From NCBI GenBank assembly GCA_964410665.1, contig CAYPIE010000015.1, positions 1 to 64,000 of the forward strand: a stretch of 64,000 nt of DNA, given 5' to 3'. Below are positions 21,901 through 25,218 of this stretch, piece by piece. The notes under the pieces were generated by a model, which did no database searches, was not told the origin of the DNA, and saw only the letters and a list, made by a program, of their open reading frames with translations. The translations under genes were made by a program, and so were the position numbers. Positions within the stretch are counted from its first letter, which is position 1; every line of letters starts with the position of its first letter. The stretch is from CAYPIE01 sp964410665 (GTDB lineage Bacteria; Planctomycetota; Planctomycetia; Gemmatales; Gemmataceae).

Positions 21901-23772
21901 AGCAATGACCGGGTGGTCAACGTGGGTGACTCCGATGTCATCATCGCGGACTTCGACTCGACACAAAACGGGATCGACGCCTGGGACAACCAGGGCTTTC
22001 AGATCACGGGTAACAATGGAGGCAACTTCCTTGACTTCAGCCAAGTCAACTTCACCGGGGTCAGTGCGATCGACGGCCTTGGCGGCAACGACGAGATCAT
22101 CGGCTCGCCGGGTGCGGACCTGATCCGCGGCAACAAGGGCGAGGACAGCCTGCACGGTCTTGGCGGCGATGACACGCTACTTGGCGGGCAGGGCGATGAC
22201 GAGCTCGAAGGGGGCGATGGCTTCGATGTGCTCAACGGCGGCACCGAGGACGACACCCTGTCTGGGGGTGACAAATCGGACGTCTACGAGGTCTCCGGCG
22301 ATGAGGCGGAGTACGATGACTTCGACGACGAAGGCACCGGGAGCAATGACCGCGTGGTCAATGTGGGTGACTCGGATGTCATCATCGCGGACTTCGACTC
22401 GACGCAAAACGGGATCGACGCCTGGGACAACCAGGGCTATCAGATCACGGGCAACGGCGGGGCCAACTACCTGGACTTCAGCGAGGTGAATCTGACCAAC
22501 GTCACTGCCATCAACGGGGATGGCGGCCACGATGAGATCATCGGCTCGCCGGGTGCGGACCTGATCCGCGGCAATAACGGCGAGGATATTCTCATCGGTC
22601 TTGGCGGCGACGACACCCTACTCGGCGGTCAAGGCAATGACCAGCTCGAAGGGGGCGATGGCTTCGATGTGCTCAACGGCGGCACCGAGGACGACACCCT
22701 GTCTGGGGGTGACAAATCGGACGTCTACGAGGTCTCCGGCGATGAGGCGGAGTACGATGACTTCGACGACGAAGGCACCGGGAGCAATGACCGCGTGGTC
22801 AATGTGGGTGACTCGGATGTCATCATCGCGGACTTCGACTCGACGCAAAACGGGATCGACGCCTGGGACAACCAGGGCTATCAGATCACGGGCAACGGCG
22901 GAGCCAACGCGTTCGACTTCAGCCAAGTCAACCTCACCGGGGTCAGTGCGATCGACGGCCTTGGCGGCAACGACACGATCACCGGGTCGGTCGGCGGAGA
23001 CACGATCCGCGGCGGCGCTGGCCGAGACCAACTTGAAGGTCACGATGGCGACGATTTGCTGCTCGGCGAAGGGGGCAATGACTTGCTCGAAGGCGGCAAA
23101 GGTTTTGACACACTTGAGGGCGGTGCTGGCGAGGACACCCTCTCCGGCGGTGACCACTCCGACACTTACCAAGTGTCCGCCGACGAAGCGGAATTCGACA
23201 CCTTCGACGACTCGGGCACCGGAAGTGGTGATCGGATCGTCAATGTCGGCGACACCGACGTCGTGATGTCAGACTTCGACTCGGCCACGACCGGGATCGA
23301 GGTCTGGGACAACGGCGGCTACGAGATCCAGGGCAACGGCGGGGCCAACTTCCTCGACTTCAGCCAGATAAGTCTCTCGAACGTTTCGGCAATCGACGCT
23401 CGGGGTGGCAACGACGAAGTGGTCGGCTCTTCGGGCAACGACCTTATCCTTGGTGGCGGCGGCAAGGATACCATCATCGGCGGCAACGGCAATGATACGA
23501 TCGAAGGGGGTGCCGGTGCCGACGAGCTCTGGGGCGGTGTCGGTGCCGACGTCTTCATCTTCACACCGTCGCAGGTCGGCGAAGACCGGATCGAGGATTT
23601 CCAAGCCGAGGGCGCCGACCGGATCGACCTGCGGTCATTTACCACCAGCTTTTCGGAGTTGGTCATCTCCGATGACAACGGGGATGCCGTGATCGAGCTC
23701 CCCGATGGGCAGAGCATCCGACTCGTAGGCTTTGTCTTCGGCGATCTGGATGAGGACGATTTCCTGTTCTAA
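910..23772 (+). CDS. Giant secreted RTX/PKD/cadherin-like protein with embedded metalloprotease
   Basis: 7,620 residues from the ATG at 910. That start is chosen because the basic leader MVLKRIHQWRR and the motif VEMLEDRVVPA match planctomycete large-protein N-termini; the frame is open from 817. Approximate order: RTX calcium-binding blocks (235-294, 657-800); long beta-rich part; metzincin-like module (1877-2037) with H1984-E-x-x-H1988-x-x-G-x-x-D1994 and GVMTD as a possible Met-turn; repetitive beta-rich region (2060-3350); RTX block (3467-3680); further beta-repeat region; predicted beta-propeller (4520-4845); PKD-type WGDG repeats (5190-6250); cadherin/VCBS-like repeats (6250-6580); five 147-residue repeats; C-terminus VGEDRIEDFQAEGADRIDL…DLDEDDFLF, typical of type I secreted RTX proteins. 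Likely an exported, calcium-folded adhesin or surface protein. Whether the protease acts on itself or on other substrates is unknown. Confidence 0.9.
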   Translation: MVLKRIHQWRRNLLSRTNGRKPQKPKRRPDLKVEMLEDRVVPANVIEGTNNPDVLTSTVQVDTLIGKRADDRYVFNANWGNGDIVDEKPGEGTDSLDFRNIRVPLTFVIKANNTVVVSDGTNKVTAQNVETLYGGSAGDTFVVSRGVTHNGTIFGGGGLDALSYQGNASGDPSLRADKFSGRVVVDLATGNATAINGFRANSINSIEIVEGGLNDNKLTAPINPNDLGVELRGDRDKDELIGGAGFDILEGNTDKDTLQGGKGNDQLRGGKGNDVYVFTDSFGKDTITETADAGSNDIIDFTGAVGDSTVSVKAGTGAIDVVRTANDQLIGVTNVETVKTGNGNHLIKISALPNVPRLRIDNSAVPADKKVTLDFDKLNRNFSISHRIEVHLYSGGLVVLEYFDSTSPKNRTHRIEITNVYEVKGGEDSFNYYVRAEDALRGTLSAAKINGGKGAPKTGASTVNYDFYKRPRNSLKPIILDLERKALSGINTSNQTAAQSRIVKLTLPGNQVGTFTLHIGDAQPKLADGQPKTVFSGLRTEPIEYLPNDLNATTSNIQAALDKLPFGQRITVSRAAQEWRITFPQPIGAGFDVLKIDESNLAGGQASLRSLVDVQAGTTGLASNSFENLFFISNTSGRTKLPITVISPFKRPPNATLLEGNRNFLDGGNGPDTLFGGAFADLRGRAGSDLLISNSQTKNTLDGGSGDDTLIGGQGESQLSGGQGRDSLVGNDGPDSLNGGNDDDSLFGGKDIDTLEGGEGKDILDGGPDRDTLRGGKGDDVYIFENGWGKDTVTEKEKEGTDTLDFSKVTEPMVFVLSENNLVAGTGPYVSKQDTLKAYVFSEGKPLVETANLTNSVKLTRDSKDEAKNSLRHLEKIVPSTADNEFIFGNYWGTVETPNVLYLIPPLLYRHVYNNRLQTMVIDTKAMIDSGKKLTLDFRAVTRELDFKFKVNPDGGTSLEIQKVAFTPLGKLKYNPIVITNVDHNTVIHGGRGNGNTFALGKGASFAGTIYGGTGAKPKGQFLFQTASGLLNQTVRSAYVVNTIKLTERAGNIKEIVKDAGNVLASLANLKNRDSVTLGNLITYSSLQAGKLPPSVSQFGFDVTKLYDMDNITTGPGLSVAVGTGIGINARAKTSLVFQDNTIPAPRPASSGFVTVDFPIEKLDSNKRTFELKGALDEVFFALPVLGSPVVEVIFGTGQNAFKTKTTDAETEFRTVRGQQVPFTKVEVEQWDSRINSAATVSIRIDVTKFVVENGVFTGLELAGPRNALFLEGEPLKLTITRGSDVTEYQPKLRTTKVDYGFQTGINTFTVGTTPINTLKGQTSFGIQVLAGRGGADTYRFRGLPWGATLVLEKPDVSFKVDPNTNIKIPESFDTLDFAGVLFTDMRFDIFEVTTGNLGDWTKILSAFKSDSSAVIDFPLQIGMNIVLASQDVTGLGQSFTDEIPDGIGSYVIALDIENIIGGGLRNKVVFHGNASLSGTIQAPNLTFDYSNYSGPVKGDLSAHTLEIIKPFNVGSLNFQGLSYEFGGISGISGYRFGGLEALFDAIPGTGDINGLVESFAISSPLASKFVDSKNNDTVRGSSFDDSFDIGNGGLDVIDGAGSFLFGDTIRAAGASQNVYASLQDQGIWQNTTLGTGQATLTPKTVSAKVHFELVITADDGAFQLTAGGKTTEYLAHNISPKNLQDKLQALTGDTKIQVTNLSPSGFKITGENLAVDFLTLGAVELFNFPTTFQQADQLASFTNIANIAGGKGNDVLRGSAAGEIYFLDINSGSDTIFVGGATPSDKDLIELTGLFEKQKVPTFERNGAKTVVKVDNQIVATIYGDRALIDIGPKKGGRVFFNDQFLPLSSGAQAGLVNQGGNAKASAYGTNNPTPLSDQAVLDAAFAEAKRRWSLVLSKQAMATVDQIQVQWGNLSSNADPTLGLPDKDNLRITIDATAAGHGWFIDATPMLDEEFTGAAGIAKLAEAGAASGAIDLITVLHHEIGHVLGFQDKGADTSRGVMTDIIGPGVRVSPIDDSDIAGDQEMLRAGLQNFSDWVAGIGGQVVSELDSSTKIPLTNLTLKDVFGVGDNFSADVTAGVQQKIVNQVVSKFTSNMTTADLVALPNIDLASSLNGKEFSAVVDLGKTSFPVNLDLTSLAAQASAEFGFGVDISDFGLSVTGDPVELLITPILQLEFNFGIDDNGEFFVNNPQIIASVNLDHTNPINVGIAMGPLGLSIVDGNIDFQAGFKIGVDQQFNTAQMIDLNSLDFSTLTVDFDENSFFNIDLPLAIGAGANGFTADGPRITASSEQVDVNRVTNMNLINFIGLIPSTMAIEDLDQLFGFSKLTLADLTSIIKSGIDKLADPSKASFFYEKQPIINQSINEFLGTDTQGLIQELKSLLDQAEAASKDMQSLTANFNAGLKSFLGTLTGTTITDDIFKIEYNDGILGINLDFAGAFKGQVDVNLDLDQFVDFGTYGVPEFVGKSFTLTSQSKLDVDASIDIDLQLDVDLAFLSEVTIGELSSNLSSLDEYVSFSPETNLAFALDLETLTPLDLQATVDVSNSLQVGFLVDDAYLNLDLTGSFAADGASDRIPLSLFVSQLGSSIDGTVEMNLPVFFPTPNLPLGGDTADNNADGIADHAFFVDGEFTDGTFEGTVVSPNFANMFQLAQVLNDPQVVLNGFESFFDEMKSLIKSDFDLLKLPIIDDKLKGAEAFIDDLRVKLLGTKVGSTYQDGLGKDLQNAVGSGKTTIQLIQEALFNQQEFRSLLKKPQRDPITKELQFDPQTGVLLFESITAPKDIQLVLTDTGIEFDLLLAGNIFSKSIPLSFDVGAPGLGLNTTPGSNIQLSLDYTLGLGLGFSITDGLYVNTEGITEAGDELSIVISATVPNGAELNGTLGFLSVKMTDFADSDGGSGLFGRFNVDLVSSGGDKWRIGRGDKLSINTTLTAYANVDLALEVAMSNAALGASQSIELPKITTIFRYDQIFAQAGTGVPASFGNAPIVQLAEVKLDLGEFINKFAGPVMDVVTRVTKPLQPLADILVKPIPVLQSLGAENASLIDIVKGVLGPTQFYSTVLAIEAIAESVNFLNKVQRFREANPGEFIIDFGTFTLNGDPRTGGRVTATGTKLDQGFDPSNQINNGTSGASQAREVLKSSDKGGFEFPILKKPSSILGLLTGDKDVDLFKWNMPKIDLDFEYVQSIPVFPGLNARFGGRIKAKTNFTFAFDTSGLNEWRKTWDTTAANPLDYINVSQIGKVFQGFFLDDHFVNGVDTPEAVLSASIIAGASVGIRGFVEAGVDGDITADIEFDLNDVDVQGSPDGDNKIFFSELDQQIQKFGPLGILNTKGKFSAGLTAFLWVGADIGIARVKLFDKRIQLARVTLANFQKTFSDKKSQLVAVADVGPGEVVRFTDNTGTSFYYDKANDGVIHLNMGANAGARGDGITDPNETFVISSFEAADGSEVTRITYRGFVQEFTGVTKIIAHGGSGNDQIIVERGVTADVVLVGGEGDDFLSYAGSGKAQIDGGAGNDQIVVGKQGATILGGSGDDNILGGDGADLIQGGAGNDFIVGGGGDDTLQGGVGNDVVEGRAGNDRVYGWADPSIDVATHFAFADVSSKTVDALAGGVASTDGSDDLDGDGGSWSVGQEGVDYVTIDGVQFALGTDTVIGGAGDDEITAGFGADSMDGGAGKDMFFVELVSGKEAGLTIVGGTDGDVLYLDGGPNNDKLSLANQGGKLEVIIGSGTFTVDGVENVAIRPGAGSDIITLGNLSATDVTTMLIDLNGADEVSQSDLADVIRYSGDPTNGNRITVRDKTITNQLDAVYPNSTPGMWPSMIELVDSTGAGSTSLFITNSDINLDKLEITGGNAADTISVVAGDGTDRAADLIRIDVDGGQGDDSISAIYGNVDLKGGAGTDELILNADPNATGRPSIELGSKGLTITRPSTPTQTGTYQGFETMTVNLGDVATGSLLTVRDPSVGSLTVNGSTGHDSVTVAATGIPISVNLNQGNDLVTVGDGRVNGFKAALNIMGGVGNDTVLIDNRNDSQNRPNIVIGATAVTGLDSPTNPTFDTSIEAVRLLLGFGDDTVNITDQNRLVEVIGNNTGTDKVNATVTGPIAATDPRKVTTRSVDTVNFTYNDTGAANYWLLQGSELIGSSKAGRANLTNVLLDAKGATATTATLGTGPDDLIVRSLTEQFTVNLRSGDDTVRLGDAGLSPAPGSTIDNVTAALSLIGGGQAADAIVFDESARTGTGSITIGNGVVSADTGADIAHSGFNHLTFKRTVSSAKYQIRVDDTSTTTTVDVTGAGDDTVTVVGNTSPLTVHGDPRDLVVLDSRMSKAAVNATLSNAQTPMPTAYRYRDESTDVTFDGFAIVEIALSEQNDSLRIDTTSKSEVRVDGRGGDDTVTIASIGGVTDILGGGGKDVALVNVPGMPSSGVSARYLTDLRINAESLTVDNRTNTQPVDWKSELGVLQFNDAGTTGYQDLLRATGAKELTVIGGTKLDIVAPLQDAVTAEIDADSVKITQNLQISYAVPTTWGSTADLNIRQLAASSSYLFALDVSGVLYSFDRSSGALVDSKVVAGATTSSHMDASHSFANEGIYVTTDTGVVHYAYNRLNGTLTLEQTINVGYKPVGVEVNTSGASELWILGETQVRIYSRTVNTQDWSVAFDTPYGLANGEKVIQAYQSPVPEGRNWMFLVVENNSGQSAIRVLFFDNFNPPRMVSDDKVYAQGDDRIFDGGPIAFANVFEYIYAASPDGELKVFAFTGAEPVLRNTIYEGQNQIRGLAGVSAMDVSTDGRFLFVGSGQAGTLTVLERDGNGDGLIFRQQLHDNFQTSFGDIRAITAGGDFLAAERGIQRVQRAQSTTEQSFQVGFVNIGAVSVTTGDLADVFAQTAAPATQAFTINTQGGSDSLSLTDNTSTLTINTGLGDETIVLDGQFAGSTMINTDRGNESITFQGTVTGSLNINSGISNDTISVTADVKKNAQLTINGNSGSNLIEVGGNFEDDSTITLSSGAGFSIIKLAEFTGGKAKVAINAGTRGNDTITASATTSGATLSINGSPLRDTVNLNSVAAGVTAILNLGDGDDTANIAMNKVATGGTVEVNGGDGTDELNPGFPSGVSLFPNDNQNPIWYVNDPNDPMVENDNYVTVSNDGRLQYSGIDRIPGLTPTRAFTGGPYDKSFFFGNNFIPFREGRSLQLNGDYILGDQVPGTKLVSVAWDLDQDGLFDDFNSKSGRLTWEELYNVTKNGAVPIDDDGVYTISIQVTDDQGTVATSSTTLTVVDFQPVTTLSLVGAPIFDEEITRAEVLVDQMFQIWVTDQGNDPVTEVRIDWGDGTPVQVIDGSAFETPTDFEFYSYDRIRQRALVSHRYMSIGEVNPKITVVNDSVEYVLETILRVQPTTPRSDVYDFNVPEGGSITFTPFAPGAKTFYLDFDGDYASGGPAEMTISAGQTVSLPWTGGNGSADDLSDFGITDSGTYTIDLYSDQSVPGGDDSDDDDDGGSQPGKPRPRVTVTVGNVAPTATFTGTTVSQGDTATVRFTGISDPSAADRAGVFNFRLELDAEPPIVLTGTQTGTADFSMQVLASDLAKMKSPKVKAYITDKDGGETMYEGSIELIKVDPTLTLTGGSTATEGTAYGLSLSSSHPSLIQEWEIIWGDGNTSKSNESTPTIPHTFVDDGVYEVQVIARGLFGEYFAAPKTVTVSNTAPTLTLTAPDTSLEGQSIQLRLGYQDPGQDSLRSWTINWGDGSEVETIFGRQTAPAATSLFTISTPSAALITALNTNTAVPAEVVTAFNNAGLTLTADAQVYSGVTGTQWRIIDGQVEYALVLDSGDLKVSDVVPVYPTHTYADDGDYTITVTASDEDGSYQATQAITVNNVAPTVTTQPVGSLAEGQEFTLTFNPPTDPGTDNVTQILVDWGDGSGVDTLTVGTYQQFDFDDGTSQMVFVPAESLTLKHTYADDSAGYPVTIRLVDEDGTHNATALTLPVRNVAPVLTFSGPGVIDQGQVYSLNLTGIVDPGADNWQSVRIVWGDNTLDTVVTKLGTVPHTYRTNGIETIEVYVTDEEGEHFQGNQFVTVNDVPATLQISTSTATLAEGDALTVNFNGFSDPGGESSPFATGYTVTWGDGVTTNESGSSATHTYTDDVVANITVIPIVTNGFAIPGTATVTVTNVAPSFELGGDATISSPLTGRLLRTAVAITDPGADTWTSTVDYGDGSGPKTLTIDQMAKTFDLDHNYTTEGTFTVSVTVTDDNGGSHTDTFQVTTSLNTAPVAQNDAAATDQNTSVLVNVLTGAGADTDAENNIVPAKTVALTAPAKGTLVNNLDGTFWFDPNGEFDSLRVGASEQVSFDYQIQDGFGQTSTGTVTITVTGLNETPEVQVVFGETREDAGTYSIDFFAAASPTDVDVNDVLSYRNFTLVSEGNYIYQVSGSMLSFDTAQFAAMGFGQSETLVFEYTLADDSGAENASTTGSVVITVAGMSAEPSLLPVNSATTEDSGTFTIDLIAASGVVAEDPATVFTLRSVTARPGASFNFTPTANGLQFDTAQFNSLAAFKSEMLVFDFTIDYSNAQGSGSVSSTATIEVSGANDNPTVGVANNAVTFDLGAAASNSGTFGDTDMSNIVVISAADAQGNPVGQITQDAGNAGTWTWTLAASDLAGTITVTAVDSNGGQSSTSFELIRQQGQSNVAPTAKLVVQSVADRNNDADVTFALIDVVDENESDSHRYSFALSEAELASDFAQAAVSNQATFTFAANTTATVYARVLDNASASSTYQFQVIVGSKTRDTLVGTAGQDLLLGLGQRDVLQGQGGDDVLYGGAGHDELFGGGGFDTLNGGAGRDLTSGGNQSDVYEVAGSDAELDDIEDSGTGSNDRVVNTGGTDVTINDFDSAWSGIDAWDNGGYQINGNGGANYLDFSQVNLTNVTAINGGGGHDEIIGSPGADLIRGNNGEDILIGLGGDDTLLGGQGNDQLEGGDGFDVLNGGTEDDTLSGGDKSDVYEVSGDEAEHDDFDDEGTGSNDRVVNVGDSDVIIADFDSTQNGIDAWDNQGFQITGNNGGNFLDFSQVNFTGVSAIDGLGGNDEIIGSPGADLIRGNKGEDSLHGLGGDDTLLGGQGDDELEGGDGFDVLNGGTEDDTLSGGDKSDVYEVSGDEAEYDDFDDEGTGSNDRVVNVGDSDVIIADFDSTQNGIDAWDNQGYQITGNGGANYLDFSEVNLTNVTAINGDGGHDEIIGSPGADLIRGNNGEDILIGLGGDDTLLGGQGNDQLEGGDGFDVLNGGTEDDTLSGGDKSDVYEVSGDEAEYDDFDDEGTGSNDRVVNVGDSDVIIADFDSTQNGIDAWDNQGYQITGNGGANAFDFSQVNLTGVSAIDGLGGNDTITGSVGGDTIRGGAGRDQLEGHDGDDLLLGEGGNDLLEGGKGFDTLEGGAGEDTLSGGDHSDTYQVSADEAEFDTFDDSGTGSGDRIVNVGDTDVVMSDFDSATTGIEVWDNGGYEIQGNGGANFLDFSQISLSNVSAIDARGGNDEVVGSSGNDLILGGGGKDTIIGGNGNDTIEGGAGADELWGGVGADVFIFTPSQVGEDRIEDFQAEGADRIDLRSFTTSFSELVISDDNGDAVIELPDGQSIRLVGFVFGDLDEDDFLF
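21331..23535 (+). repeat. Five tandem 441-bp (147-codon) repeats
   Basis: The equivalent GGxGFDxLxGG position occurs at 21331, 21772, 22213, 22654 and 23095, exactly 441 bp apart with no indels. Each unit holds two or three RTX nonapeptides, an acidic SDVYEVSGDEAE segment, DxDSTQNGIDAWDNQGYQI, and a DFSQVNLTNV…IIGSPGADLIRG block. Copies 2-4 are almost identical in DNA; copies 1 and 5 are more diverged. In their second halves copy 1 resembles copy 3, and copy 2 resembles copy 4. Confidence 0.95.
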
Positions 23773-23783
23773 GGCAATCCGGT

Positions 23784-23825
23784 CAGCGAGATGCCGGGGT
23801 AAGAGAATGCCCCAGCACCTCGCTG
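23784..23825 (+). terminator. Terminator-like hairpin after the giant gene
   Basis: Arms 23784-23799 and 23810-23825 pair at 14 of 16 positions (CAGCGAG with CTCGCTG, then a GGGG/CCCC core) around a 10-base loop. The structure starts 11 bases after the stop codon at 23772. No T-tract follows, so it may stabilise the transcript end rather than act as a classical intrinsic terminator. Confidence 0.5.
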
Positions 23826-23973
23826 CTGAACCAACCGATCCTGGGAGAATCGCTCCTGTAATTATGATCGTGGGAGTTTTCCTTTTCGAGGCCAATCACC
23901 ACGAAGGCCTCTCTAGGTGTTACGGGTAAATGGAAGCACTCTCTTTGATGATGCACAGTGACCGAGGAGCTGA

Positions 23974-25218
23974 TCAGTCCCCAGAGGCCTGGAGTTCTGA
24001 GAGTTCGGCCCGCCATTTCTTCGCCCCGTCGGGCCTCCCGGTGGCTTCGGCGAGCTGGACAAGACCTTCGAGCGTATCACGCAAGGTGCGGACTTGTACT
24101 GACGCCGGTGCCTCGGCCGCGGCGAAGGCCTTCTTAAGGCCGGCGTAGCCGGCGGTGAGGTACTTCTCGGCCTCGGTGTAGTTCTGCTGGCCGAGCAACG
24201 CTTCGCCGAGCATCGACGCCGCATTGGCGGTGAGCCACGAGTCGGGTAGTTGGTCCTGGCGAATCTCGAGACACTCGCGCAACAACGGCTCGGCTTCGGC
24301 AGCTTTCCCCTGATGTAACAGGTTGTTGGACAGCAACGCCAGTCTTGAGGCAATACGGGGATCGCCTTGATCGTATTGCCTGCGGACCCCTTCAAGTAGA
24401 GCCCAGTGGTGAGGCTCCGCTTTGCCGTGCAGGCCGGCCTTCTCGTAGCCGTTGATCAGTTCTGGCTTCACCCAAGCGAATCTGGCCCGGAGGCCGTCCG
24501 GCCTATGGTCCGTTCGCTGGACGACACGTTCCAGTAGGGGAAGCGCCTCGCCGAAGCGGCCCGCGTCTCGGTAGTTGACGCCCAGGTTCGCCATCACCCT
24601 GAGTGTTTCGAGGTGATGCGGGCCTTGTTCCTTTTCTGTCTGCTCCAAGAGCTTCTCGAACAGGGGCACCGACTTGTCCAACTTCCTTTGTTTCCAATAC
24701 GCACTGGCCAGATTGTTGAGCGTGTTCCGCGTGTCGGGGTGGTGGTCGCCGAGCTTCGCCTCCTTCTGCTGGAGGGTTTGTTCGAGGAGCGGGATCGCTT
24801 CGTCCATACGCCCCTCGGTCTTGTAGGCGAGCGCCAGGTTGTTGCGTGTGTTGAGTGTGTGCGGGTGGTCCTCACCCAGATCCGTTTCACACTGTGTTAG
24901 TGTTTTTTTATACAGTATAATCGCTTCGCCCAAGCGCCCCGCTTGTTCGTAAGTGCTGGCCAGGTTGTTGCACGCGAGGAGAGTGATGCGGTGGTCCTCA
25001 CCCAGCGTCGCTTCACACTGCTTGAGGGTTCGTTCGAAGAGCCGGACAGCCTGGGGCAAACGCCCAGCGCGCTCATAGGCGACCGCCAGGTTGATGCGGC
25101 AAATGAGTGTGTCGGGGTGGTCCTCGCCCAGCGTCGCCTCAAATTGTCCCAGGGTGCGTTCGAACAGCGGGATCGCTTCGTCCGAATCTCCCACGCTATC
25201 ATAGGCAAGGGCTAGCAT
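23974..25218 (-). CDS. TPR (kinesin light chain-type) tail of a frameshifted kinase
   Basis: 414 residues made of about seven 42-residue TPR units with the pattern LGEDHPDTLxxRxNLAxAYExAGRxxEAIxLxExTL, followed by a helical C-terminal part. The frame opens only with an internal-looking ATG (MLALAYDSVGDSDEAI) that falls inside a TPR helix, has no ribosome binding site, and overlaps the end of the kinase frame by seven bases. Reading upstream in this frame gives GDGSWDTLTCRN before the ATG, which continues the TPR pattern. This is therefore the C-terminal half of the kinase encoded at 25212-26927, separated by a one-base frameshift. In the family, TPRs mediate protein-protein contacts. It may not be translated on its own. 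Confidence 0.8.
   Translation of the reverse strand: MLALAYDSVGDSDEAIPLFERTLGQFEATLGEDHPDTLICRINLAVAYERAGRLPQAVRLFERTLKQCEATLGEDHRITLLACNNLASTYEQAGRLGEAIILYKKTLTQCETDLGEDHPHTLNTRNNLALAYKTEGRMDEAIPLLEQTLQQKEAKLGDHHPDTRNTLNNLASAYWKQRKLDKSVPLFEKLLEQTEKEQGPHHLETLRVMANLGVNYRDAGRFGEALPLLERVVQRTDHRPDGLRARFAWVKPELINGYEKAGLHGKAEPHHWALLEGVRRQYDQGDPRIASRLALLSNNLLHQGKAAEAEPLLRECLEIRQDQLPDSWLTANAASMLGEALLGQQNYTEAEKYLTAGYAGLKKAFAAAEAPASVQVRTLRDTLEGLVQLAEATGRPDGAKKWRAELSELQASGD

Noticed and set aside
21331..23535. CRISPR-like array
   Set aside because: The repeats are 441 bp, in frame and protein coding, without short spacers.
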